This document shows positions 1-6,131 of a DNA stretch of 10,780 nucleotides, piece by piece. The notes under the pieces are model-generated. The model had not been told where the DNA came from and did no database searches. It was given only the letters and a program-made list of their open reading frames with translations. Numbering within the stretch: the stretch's first letter is position 1; every line of letters begins with the position of its first letter. The DNA comes from Propionibacteriaceae bacterium UBA6238. GTDB lineage: Bacteria > Actinomycetota > Actinomycetes > Propionibacteriales > Propionibacteriaceae. Both the position numbers and the translations under genes were made by a program. The stretch is from positions 48,657-59,436 of the forward strand of contig DJWE01000019.1 of NCBI GenBank assembly GCA_002441465.1. Reading direction: 5' to 3'.

Positions 1-548
1 GGGGTGTCGGCGAGGATCGTCTCGACGTCCTCGGCGAAACCCATCTTCAGCATCTCGTCGGCCTCATCCAGGACCAGGAACCGGAGCTGCGTGAGGTCGA
101 GGGTTCCCTTCTCCAGGTGGTCGATCACCCGTCCGGGCGTACCCACCACCACCTGGACGCCGCGACGCAGGGCGCTCAACTGAACCCCGTAGCCCTGTCC
201 GCCGTACACCGGCAGCACGTGCACGCCAGGCAGATGTGCGCTGTAGCTGGTGAACGCTTCGCAGACCTGCAGCGCAAGCTCCCGGGTCGGGCACAGCACC
301 AGCGCTTCGGGCGCCTTCTGGGCGTGGCTGAGCATGTTCAGTACCGGCAACGCGAACGCGGCCGTCTTCCCGGTGCCGGTCTGCGCCCGGCCGACCACGT
401 CGTGGCCGGCCAACAGTGCCGGAATGGTCGCGGCCTGGATCGCCGTCGGCGTCTCGTAGCCCAGTTCGCGCACCGCCTTGAGCAGGCGAGGGCCGAGACC
501 GAGGTCATCGAAACGGATTTGGTCGGCGTCGGAATCAGGCTGGCTCAC
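1..548 (-). CDS. DEAD-box ATP-dependent RNA helicase (N-terminal 182 residues, cut by window edge)
   Basis: This is the RecA-like domain 1 of a DEAD-box RNA helicase, an ATP-driven enzyme that unwinds short RNA duplexes in ribosome assembly or mRNA turnover. Visible motifs in order are the Q motif (F13 and the GYETPTAIQ stretch at 30-38), Walker A AQTGTGKT (55-62), PTRELA (87-92), GG (116-117), TPGR (137-140) and DEAD (161-164). Motifs III to VI and the C-terminal tail lie beyond position 1, so DeaD/CsdA, RhlE and other subfamilies cannot be told apart. The start is GTG at 546-548. An in-frame TAG lies four codons upstream (558-560), and I see no Shine-Dalgarno sequence, but a -10 hexamer sits 6 bases before the start. 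It lies 51 bases downstream of the RDD gene on the same strand but has its own likely promoter. The family call is certain; the subfamily is open. Confidence 0.95.
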   Translation of the reverse strand, partial: MSQPDSDADQIRFDDLGLGPRLLKAVRELGYETPTAIQAATIPALLAGHDVVGRAQTGTGKTAAFALPVLNMLSHAQKAPEALVLCPTRELALQVCEAFTSYSAHLPGVHVLPVYGGQGYGVQLSALRRGVQVVVGTPGRVIDHLEKGTLDLTQLRFLVLDEADEMLKMGFAEDVETILADT

Positions 549-554
549 CGCTGG

Positions 555-560
555 AGTCTA
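555..560 (-). promoter_or_regulatory. Putative -10 element for a leaderless helicase transcript
   Basis: The minus strand reads TAGACT, matching the actinobacterial TANNNT consensus, and 6 bases (549-554) separate it from the GTG start. This spacing places the transcription start on or next to the first base of the start codon, so the mRNA would be leaderless. I see no convincing -35 hexamer. The first three bases of the hexamer are also the in-frame stop codon that fixes the GTG as the most upstream start. Confidence 0.5.
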
Positions 561-599
561 GTTGAGGAGCGGCCCACCCCGTACGCGTGGTCGTATCCG

Positions 600-1127
600 T
601 CAGTCTGCGGCGAAGCGGCGACCGGGCTCGGTGCTGATCACCATGGTGCCGGCGAGATGGTCGTAGACCGTGCGGCCGGCACCGGTGAACAGCGAGACCA
701 GGTAGACCACAGGGACGGCGAGCGCGAGCAGTGCCCCCGTCCAGGCACCGATGCCGCCGCCGACCGCGGCGGAGATCGTGGCCAGGTGCAGCAGGATCCA
801 CGGCAGCCCGAGCTTGAGCAGGTTGCGCAGAAAGGACCATCCCCAGCTGATCCGCTCTCCGCCCGGGTCCCGGCGGACGCGCAGACCGAGCTTCAGTTTT
901 CCTGGAGTGGCCTCGTACCGTCCCGCTTCCAGCACGGTGAGCCCGACGGTCGCCGGGAGTACCACGGCGGCGATCCCAGCCAGATTGAGTCCGAGCGGGC
1001 CGATCCCCCGCACGGCGCCCGAGGTCAGCAACGCGAGTGCGAGAGCACCCACCAGCAGCGCCCAGACCAGCATCAGGCCGAGGTCGATCAGGCCCGCGCG
1101 GAGCCTGCGCTGAGCTGTCCCGATCAC
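600..1127 (-). CDS. RDD-family integral membrane protein
   Basis: A 175-residue protein with an RDD domain, a family of small membrane proteins named for conserved Arg and Asp residues. Functions differ between members and are mostly unknown. The N-terminal segment has the RLRAGLIDLGL pattern (8-18), with R10 and D15 at the start of the first membrane helix. A second helix spans roughly 48-66. The family-typical TPGKLKLGLRV stretch (74-84) follows, then a hydrophobic region of one or two helices at about 108-148. The RTVYDHLAGT motif (152-161) carries the last conserved Asp (D156). The start is GTG (1125-1127) with a -10 hexamer 6 bases upstream and no Shine-Dalgarno sequence. It is divergent from the GNAT gene, with 68 bases between starts, and its stop is 51 bases before the helicase. 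The family is clear; the substrate or role is not inferable. Confidence 0.88.
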   Translation of the reverse strand: MIGTAQRRLRAGLIDLGLMLVWALLVGALALALLTSGAVRGIGPLGLNLAGIAAVVLPATVGLTVLEAGRYEATPGKLKLGLRVRRDPGGERISWGWSFLRNLLKLGLPWILLHLATISAAVGGGIGAWTGALLALAVPVVYLVSLFTGAGRTVYDHLAGTMVISTEPGRRFAAD

Positions 1128-1133
1128 GGGGAA

Positions 1134-1139
1134 AGGCTA
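1134..1139 (-). promoter_or_regulatory. Putative -10 element for the RDD gene (leaderless)
   Basis: The minus strand reads TAGCCT, a TANNNT match, followed by 6 bases and then the GTG start at 1125-1127. This would give a leaderless transcript. A recognisable -35 is lacking. It lies in the 68-base divergent region shared with the GNAT promoter. Confidence 0.5.
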
Positions 1140-1183
1140 GCTCCCCGTCCGACGGGAACCTCGCCCGGCACCCCGGGCGGCGC

Positions 1184-1189
1184 TATCCT
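1184..1189 (+). promoter_or_regulatory. Putative -10 element for the GNAT gene (leaderless)
   Basis: The plus strand reads TATCCT, a TANNNT match, with 6 bases (1190-1195) before the ATG at 1196. Transcription would start at the A of the start codon. There is no Shine-Dalgarno sequence, which fits leaderless initiation. The hexamer also supports ATG 1196 as the true start over upstream in-frame alternatives, because those lie before the promoter. Confidence 0.5.
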
Positions 1190-1195
1190 GCGACG

Positions 1196-2317
1196 ATGCC
1201 CCGCTATCACATCCGCGAGGTCGTCACCGGCACCGACTGGGCCTATGCCGCCCTACACGACCTCGAGGTGGCGATCACCACAGAGCTGCACGGCGAGGAT
1301 CTGGCGCAGTCGGTCGAGTGGATGCGGCACAGCTCCGCCAACGAGAGGACCGCCGTCAAGGCAGTGCTCGTCGCGGTGCCGGGCCCGGTCCCCGAGGGGA
1401 CGCCGATGGGCCGCTTCGGCCTACCGCTCGCCCCGGCGCAGCCCATGGAGGTGCTCGGCGCGATCCGGTTCGAACTCCCGACTGCGGACAACCAGCATCT
1501 GCTCGAAGACTGCTTCTGCACCGTCCGCGCCGATCTGCGCCGCGAGGGGATCGCCACCGCGCTGTGGCGCGAGACCGTCCGGGTCGCCACCGAGTCCGGG
1601 CGCACGACCCTCCTCGGCTGGAGCGAACATCATCTCGCCGGCCTCGGCCCGGACGCGGAAAGACTGGTTCCGCCGACCGGCGAAGGCTGGATCCCGCTGG
1701 ACCCGGGCAGCCGCTTCGCCCGCTCGCTCGGGTTGTCCCTGGCCCAGGTGGAGCGGCAGTCCAGACTCGAACTCCCGGTACCGCCGCGTCGCCTGGCCGA
1801 GCTGCGGACGCAGGCCGAGCTGCGCGCCCTGCCGGACTACCGGGTGGTGTCCTGGGTCGGACGCGCGCCCGAGGAACACCTCGACCGGCTCGCCGTGATG
1901 TACCGGGCGCTGTCCACCGACGCCCCACTCGGCGAGGTGGACTGGCTGCCGGAGAACTGGGACGCGGACCGGGTTCGCAACCACGACGAGCAGAGCCATC
2001 TCAGCGGCCACAGCCTGACCAGCTTGGCGATCGCCCCGGACGGCTCGGCCGCCGGACTCACCGAGATCCACGTCCACCACGCCCACCCGCATCGCCCCGA
2101 GCAGTGGACGACGGTGGTCGCCGAAGCGCACCGGGGTCACCGGCTCGGCCTGCTGTTGAAGACGGCCAACCTGCAGTTGCTCGCCGCCGATCAGCCGCAA
2201 GCGCGGCACGTGGACACCTGGAACGCCGGCGAGAACGACCGCATGCTGGCCATCAACGACCAGCTCGGGTTCCGTCCGTTCTCCGTCCACGGCGCCTGGC
2301 AGGTCCGGCTTGCCTGA
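1196..2317 (+). CDS. Tandem-domain GNAT N-acetyltransferase of unknown substrate
   Basis: A 373-residue cytoplasmic protein with two GNAT folds in series, the layout also used by mycothiol synthase and several antibiotic-modifying enzymes. GNAT enzymes move an acyl group from acyl-CoA to an amine. The first copy has a cofactor-binding motif A at about 110-124 (V110, then RREGIATALW). The second and better conserved copy has V308 and HRGHRLGLLLK (312-322), followed by the motif B region around WNAGENDRMLAINDQLGF (342-359). Nothing in the sequence names the acceptor. The frame is open upstream of 1196, but those residues look non-coding and precede the -10 element, so ATG 1196 is preferred. It is the only plus-strand gene here, convergent with the panE-like gene (41 bases apart) and divergent from the RDD gene. 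Family confidence is high; MshD itself is possible but not supported by the neighbours. Confidence 0.9.
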   Translation: MPRYHIREVVTGTDWAYAALHDLEVAITTELHGEDLAQSVEWMRHSSANERTAVKAVLVAVPGPVPEGTPMGRFGLPLAPAQPMEVLGAIRFELPTADNQHLLEDCFCTVRADLRREGIATALWRETVRVATESGRTTLLGWSEHHLAGLGPDAERLVPPTGEGWIPLDPGSRFARSLGLSLAQVERQSRLELPVPPRRLAELRTQAELRALPDYRVVSWVGRAPEEHLDRLAVMYRALSTDAPLGEVDWLPENWDADRVRNHDEQSHLSGHSLTSLAIAPDGSAAGLTEIHVHHAHPHRPEQWTTVVAEAHRGHRLGLLLKTANLQLLAADQPQARHVDTWNAGENDRMLAINDQLGFRPFSVHGAWQVRLA

Positions 2318-2327
2318 GCCGTGCCGG

Positions 2328-2357
2328 CGGATCCGGGACGGGCGCAGCGCCGATCCG
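2328..2357. terminator. Possible bidirectional hairpin between convergent genes
   Basis: The 41-base gap between the GNAT stop and the panE-like stop holds inverted arms CGGATC (2328-2333) and GATCCG (2352-2357) enclosing a smaller GGCGC-A-GCGCC hairpin (2341-2351). A fold here could serve both converging transcripts. There is no T run on either side, so this is not a classical intrinsic terminator, and the call is tentative. Confidence 0.3.
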
Positions 2358-2358
2358 G

Positions 2359-3261
2359 CTAGACCGCCTCGGCGCCTTTGAGCAGGCCGTACAGGGTCGC
2401 GTTCACCGGCACCGGCACGCCGAGTTCTGCCGCGAGCCGCACCATGGCGCCGGCGAAGCTGTCGACCTCGGTCGGCCGGCCAGCCAGGGCGTCTTGAGCC
2501 ATCGAGGTGTAGTTGTCCGGGCCGAGCGCGTCGAGCACCTCCAGCCACCGCTCCAGATCGACCTCGCCGAGCTGTACACCGCGAGCGTTGGCGACCGCGA
2601 TCACCTCGCGCTGCGCGGCGATCATCACCTCCCTGGCGGGGTTCGCCCGATCCTGGAGCACCCGATACGGCGCGCGGATCGCCGCCGAGACCTGGTTTGC
2701 GCCCACGTTGATCAGCCACTTCCACCACAACTGGTGCACCATGTCCGGCGGCACGACGCTCTCGATCCCCGCTCCGGTGAGCAGCTCGGAGACCTCGGCT
2801 ACCCGGTCCGCTTCGGGCCCTGGATTGGCCGGCTCGCCGAACAGGATCCGACCCAGCGACGTGAAGCGGACCTGCCGCCCTTCCCGCACTGCATCGATCC
2901 CCACGCTCACCGCCAGCAGCACTCTCGCCTGCGGGAACGCCGCAGCCAGAACCTCCTCGCTGTCGATCCCGTTGAGCAGGCTGAGTACCACCGTCCGCTC
3001 GGTGACGCAGGGACGCAGCAGTTCGATCGCCTCGCCGAGTGCGGCCCGCTTCACCGTGACCAGGGCGAGATCCACCGGCCCTTCGGACCCGTCGGAGAGG
3101 GAAAACGCGTAATCGCGTCCGTTCACCACAGTCGGCTGCGCGGCGTAGCGGGTCCGCCGTTGCGGATCGGCCAGCACGCGCAGATCGACGCCGGCGTCGG
3201 CAAAGCGGCTGGCATACGCGGCCCCGATGGCGCCCAGACCGACTAACCCGACCCGCTCCAT
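2359..3261 (-). CDS. panE: Ketopantoate reductase family protein (PanE/ApbA)
   Basis: A 300-residue cytoplasmic NADPH-dependent reductase. The named family member reduces 2-dehydropantoate to pantoate in pantothenate and CoA synthesis. The N-terminal Rossmann fold carries GLGAIG (8-13), then K71 and LLNG (95-98). The C-terminal helical domain has KWLINVGAN (181-189), where K181 aligns with the catalytic lysine of the family, and SMAQDALAGRPTEVD (253-267), where S253 and E265 match the substrate-binding serine and acid/base glutamate. Length is typical. The ATG (3259-3261) shares its A with the TGA of map, a TGATG overlap that implies translational coupling, and a G-rich stretch just upstream can serve as ribosome binding site. 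Many genomes hold several paralogues with unproven substrates, so the family is sure but the pantothenate role is inferred. It occupies the place where infA often follows map. Confidence 0.88.
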   Translation of the reverse strand: MERVGLVGLGAIGAAYASRFADAGVDLRVLADPQRRTRYAAQPTVVNGRDYAFSLSDGSEGPVDLALVTVKRAALGEAIELLRPCVTERTVVLSLLNGIDSEEVLAAAFPQARVLLAVSVGIDAVREGRQVRFTSLGRILFGEPANPGPEADRVAEVSELLTGAGIESVVPPDMVHQLWWKWLINVGANQVSAAIRAPYRVLQDRANPAREVMIAAQREVIAVANARGVQLGEVDLERWLEVLDALGPDNYTSMAQDALAGRPTEVDSFAGAMVRLAAELGVPVPVNATLYGLLKGAEAV

Positions 3262-4103
3262 CAGTCCCCCAGCGGTCCGAACTTCACCCCGTGCGCAGCC
3301 AGTTCGGCCTCGCCGCCGTCTTCGGCGGTGAGCACCCAGACCCCGGATCCGGTGAGCGCGATGGTGTGCTCCCAGTGGGCGGCCAAGGATCCGTCCCTGG
3401 TCACCACCGTCCACTCGTCCTCCAGGGTGACGTTCGCCGCGGAGCCGAGCGTCAGCATGGGTTCCACGGCGAGGCAGGTGCCCTTGGCGAGAAGCTCGCC
3501 GCGTCCGGCGCGGCCGATGTTGGGCACGTCCGGAGCCTGATGCATCTCAGTGCCGATCCCGTGGCCGGTGTAGTCGGTGACGATCCCGTAGCGCTGGTGA
3601 CGCGACCGCAGCCAGGTCTGGATCGCGTGACCGATGTCGCCGACCCGACCGCCGATCCGGGCTGCGGCGATGCCGGCCCACATGGCCTCCCGGGTTGCCT
3701 CGCTGAGCGCCTGCGCCGCGGCCGAACCGGTGCCGACCACGAAGCTGATCGCCGAGTCGCCGTGCCACCCCTCCAGCGAGACCCCGAAGTCCACGCTGAC
3801 CAGGTCACCGTCGGCGAGTTTCCGCTCGCCAGGGATGCCGTGCACGATCTCGGCGTTCGCCGAGATGCACGTCACCGCGGGAAACGGCGGCACGCCGAAT
3901 CCCGCCCCGTAGCCGAGGAATGACGAGACGGCGCCGGCCGCCGCGATGTGCTCGGCGGCCAGCTGATCCAGCTCGGCGGTGGTGACCCCTGGGTGAGCGG
4001 CCTCACGGACGGCCTGCAGCGTGCGTCCGACCACCAGGCCGGCCGCACGCATCTTCAGGATCTGCTCGGCCGACTTCAGCTCGATGGACGAACGGCGGGG
4101 CAT
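3261..4103 (-). CDS. map: Methionine aminopeptidase, type I
   Basis: A 280-residue cytoplasmic metalloprotease that removes the initiator methionine from new proteins as they leave the ribosome. It has the pita-bread fold signature with all five metal ligands: D105 (in VSVDFG), D116 (in WHGDS), H181 (in GHGIGTEMH), E214 (in VEPML) and E245 (in WEHTI). The substrate-contact histidine H88 (VHGIP) and H188 are also present. There is no type II insertion and no long N-terminal extension. The ATG at 4101-4103 lies 2 bases after the adk stop with no clear Shine-Dalgarno sequence, so re-initiation after adk is likely. Longer in-frame readings upstream run through adk in a different frame and are not real. 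The stop overlaps the start of the panE-like gene. Confidence 0.96.
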   Translation of the reverse strand: MPRRSSIELKSAEQILKMRAAGLVVGRTLQAVREAAHPGVTTAELDQLAAEHIAAAGAVSSFLGYGAGFGVPPFPAVTCISANAEIVHGIPGERKLADGDLVSVDFGVSLEGWHGDSAISFVVGTGSAAAQALSEATREAMWAGIAAARIGGRVGDIGHAIQTWLRSRHQRYGIVTDYTGHGIGTEMHQAPDVPNIGRAGRGELLAKGTCLAVEPMLTLGSAANVTLEDEWTVVTRDGSLAAHWEHTIALTGSGVWVLTAEDGGEAELAAHGVKFGPLGD

Positions 4104-4105
4104 CC

Positions 4106-4678
4106 CTAGACGAGAGCGGCGTCGAGCGCCGACGTGATCCGGCCGGCGACCTCTTCGATGCTGCCGATCCCGTCCACCTCGACGAGCAGGCCACGCCCAC
4201 GATAGGTGGCCAGCAGCGGGTCGGTGGCCTCGGCGTAGATCACCATGCGGTTGCGAATCGTCTCGGCATTGTCGTCGGCCCGGCCCTCCAGCTCGGCCCG
4301 CTTGAGCAGCCGGTTCACCAGCACCTCGGTGTCGGCGACCAGGGAGATCACCGCATCGATCGCCTGCCCGGTCCTGGCCAGCTCTGCATCGAGCGCCTCC
4401 ACCTGGCCCGCCGTGCGGGGGTAGCCGTCCAGCAGCCAGCCGGACGCCGCGTCCGCCTCGGTGAGCCGGTCGGCCACGATCGCGTTGGTGATCTCGTCGG
4501 GGACGTAGCCGCCCTCGGCCATGATCCGCGAGACCTCCTGACCCAGCGGGGTCTGGTTCTTCACGTTTGCCCGGAAGATGTCTCCGGTGGAGATGGCCGG
4601 AACGCCGTAGTGGGCGGCGATGCCCACAGCTTGCGTGCCCTTCCCGACACCGGGAGGGCCCATGATGAGCAGTCTCAT
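4106..4678 (-). CDS. adk: Adenylate kinase, short-LID form
   Basis: A 190-residue cytoplasmic enzyme that interconverts ATP plus AMP with two ADP and also serves nucleotide supply. It has the P-loop GPPGVGKGT (7-15), the AMP-site STGD (30-33), DGYPRT (84-89) and the arginine-rich EGRADDNAETIRNR stretch (131-144). The LID region is short and lacks the four-residue zinc site of the long form, as in mycobacterial Adk. The ATG (4676-4678) overlaps the secY stop by 4 bases (ATGA). AAGGA near the end of secY, 8 bases before the start, is a good ribosome binding site. The secY-adk-map order is the classical bacterial arrangement. Confidence 0.97.
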   Translation of the reverse strand: MRLLIMGPPGVGKGTQAVGIAAHYGVPAISTGDIFRANVKNQTPLGQEVSRIMAEGGYVPDEITNAIVADRLTEADAASGWLLDGYPRTAGQVEALDAELARTGQAIDAVISLVADTEVLVNRLLKRAELEGRADDNAETIRNRMVIYAEATDPLLATYRGRGLLVEVDGIGSIEEVAGRITSALDAALV

Positions 4679-5997
4679 CTGAGGAATCCTTCATAGTTGC
4701 GTTGCTGAAGTTGACTCTGGATCTGTTTCACAGTGTCCAGACCGACTCCGACGATGATCAGGATCGAGGTACCGCCGAAGGGGAACTTGTTGTGGGTGCC
4801 GATCAGGATGAACGCGATCGCCGGGATCAGCGCGATCAGGGCCAGGTACAGCGAGCCTGGCGCGGTCAACCGCGACAGCACGTGCGCAAGGTAGCGTTCG
4901 GTCGGCTTGCCGGCCCGCACACCGGGAATGAATCCGCCGTACTTCTTCATGTTGTCGCTCACCTCGACCGGGTCGAAGGTGATCGACACGTAGAAGTAGG
5001 CGAAGAAGATGATCAGGATGAAGAAGATCGACTCGTAGATCCAGCTGCCGGTGGTCAGGTTGGTCGAGATCCAGCTCGCCACCGGGTTCGGGTTGTCGGC
5101 CGTGCCCGGCTGGAACTGCGCGTACAGCACGGGCAGGTAGAGCATCGAGGAGGCGAAGATCACCGGGATGACGCCGGCCTGGTTCACCTTCATCGGGATG
5201 TAGGTGGTGGAGCCGCCGAGCAACCGGCGTCCGACCATCCGCTTGGCGTACTGAACCGGGATTCGTCGCTGCGCCTGCTCCATGTAGATGACCCCGGCCA
5301 TCACGGCCAGGCCGATGATCAACACGATGATGAAGTAGAACCAGCCCTGAGCGCCCTCGCGGCTCTCCTTGATCGCCCACAGCGAGGCCGGGAACTGCGC
5401 CGCGATCTGGGTGAAGATCATCACCGACATGCCGTTGCCGACGCCGCGGTCGGTGATCAGCTCGCCGAGCCACATGATCACGCCGGTGCCCGCGGTCATG
5501 GTCAAGATCATGGTGATGATCGGGAAGATGCTCTTGTCGTAGACCAGGTCGAGGGAGCAGCCCTGGAACAGCTGGCCGTTCACAGCGAGGGTGACGAAGG
5601 CGGTCGAGTTCAGCACCGCGAGCACCAGGGTCAGGTAGCGGGTGTACTGGGTGATCTTCTGGGTGCCGGAGGCCCCCTCCTTCTTCAGCGCCTCCAGCCG
5701 TGGAATCACGACGGTGAGTAGCTGCAGGATGATGCTGGCCGTGATGTAGGGCATGATCCCGAGCGCGAAGATCGCCAGCTGCAGCAGCGCACCACCGGAG
5801 AAAAGCTGGATCATCGAGTACAGACCCGCAGAGTCGCCGGTGGTCGCCTGAGTCCGGCACTGGTCGACGTTGACGATGTTCACGTTGGGCGTGGGAATCG
5901 TCGAGCCGAGCCGGAAGACGGCCAGGATCATCAAGGTGAACAGGATCTTCCTGCGCAGGTCAGGCGTCCGTAGCGCGTTCGCGAATGCGGAGAGCAT
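4675..5997 (-). CDS. secY: Preprotein translocase channel subunit SecY
   Basis: A 440-residue, ten-helix inner membrane protein that forms the Sec protein-conducting channel with SecE and SecG and works with SecA and the ribosome. Typical stretches are the N-terminal amphipathic segment before helix 1 (about 8-33), LGIMPYITASIILQLL (79-94) in helix 2, ITDRGVGNGMSVMIF (181-195), the cytosolic loop around 240-270, and GGFIPGVRAGKPTERYL (354-370) ahead of helices 9 and 10. The C-terminus QRNYEGFLR is that of a complete protein. The ATG (5995-5997) is preceded by AAGGAG at 6010-6015, 12 bases away, which is rather long. Instead of following rplO directly, secY stands 1.4 kb away behind a terminator and a broken gene, so it must have its own promoter or rely on that of the broken gene. 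It is translationally coupled to adk. Confidence 0.98.
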   Translation of the reverse strand: MLSAFANALRTPDLRRKILFTLMILAVFRLGSTIPTPNVNIVNVDQCRTQATTGDSAGLYSMIQLFSGGALLQLAIFALGIMPYITASIILQLLTVVIPRLEALKKEGASGTQKITQYTRYLTLVLAVLNSTAFVTLAVNGQLFQGCSLDLVYDKSIFPIITMILTMTAGTGVIMWLGELITDRGVGNGMSVMIFTQIAAQFPASLWAIKESREGAQGWFYFIIVLIIGLAVMAGVIYMEQAQRRIPVQYAKRMVGRRLLGGSTTYIPMKVNQAGVIPVIFASSMLYLPVLYAQFQPGTADNPNPVASWISTNLTTGSWIYESIFFILIIFFAYFYVSITFDPVEVSDNMKKYGGFIPGVRAGKPTERYLAHVLSRLTAPGSLYLALIALIPAIAFILIGTHNKFPFGGTSILIIVGVGLDTVKQIQSQLQQRNYEGFLR

Positions 5998-6009
5998 GTG
6001 GTGGACCTA

Positions 6010-6015
6010 CTCCTT
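6010..6015 (-). promoter_or_regulatory. secY ribosome binding site with wide spacing
   Basis: The minus strand reads AAGGAG, 12 bases before the secY ATG. The match to the anti-Shine-Dalgarno sequence is strong but the gap is a few bases longer than the usual 5 to 9. It adjoins the proximal copy of the direct repeat in the leader. Confidence 0.65.
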
Positions 6016-6016
6016 A

Positions 6017-6064
6017 CGTCGAGGCACTGCGACCACAGCGCCGTCCCGTCGTCGCGGCACTGCG
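6017..6064. repeat. 15-base imperfect direct repeat in the secY leader
   Basis: CGTCGAGGCACTGCG (6017-6031) recurs as CGTCGCGGCACTGCG (6050-6064), 14 of 15 bases identical and 33 bases start to start. One copy lies just upstream of the secY ribosome binding site. It could be a protein-binding pair or a recent short duplication; the sequence does not decide. Confidence 0.6.
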
Positions 6065-6079
6065 CAGACAACCCGGTGA

Positions 6080-6085
6080 ACTCTA
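6080..6085 (-). promoter_or_regulatory. Tentative -10 element for the secY operon
   Basis: The minus strand reads TAGAGT, a TANNNT match lying in the 134 bases between the broken gene's stop and secY. No -35 is visible at the proper distance. It would give a leader of roughly 75 bases containing the direct repeat. Single hexamers of this kind arise by chance, so support is weak. Confidence 0.25.
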
Positions 6086-6131
6086 TCAAGGCGAACCGCA
6101 GTTTCCCGCATCGGCGGCCGACCCCGTGCGC

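Noticed and set aside
1318..3246. Long open frame on the plus strand, plus others at 117-1898 and on the minus strand at 1421-2728
   Set aside because: They run through the GNAT, RDD and panE-like genes in other frames, are rich in Arg, Pro and Ala, and have no domain motifs. Such shadows are normal in GC-rich DNA.
4104..4694. N-terminal extension of map through adk
   Set aside because: The added residues are the adk gene read out of frame; the map family begins at MPRRSSIELK (4103).
4691..5860. Minus-strand open frame of 389 residues inside secY
   Set aside because: It is a His-, Asp- and Arg-rich reading of secY in a shifted frame; SecY in the true frame is complete and unmistakable.
6101..6124. 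Short inverted TCGG/CCGA with outer CGCA/TGCG near the end of the broken gene as a terminator
   Set aside because: Stems of only 4 pairs broken by internal loops and no T run; common by chance at this GC content.
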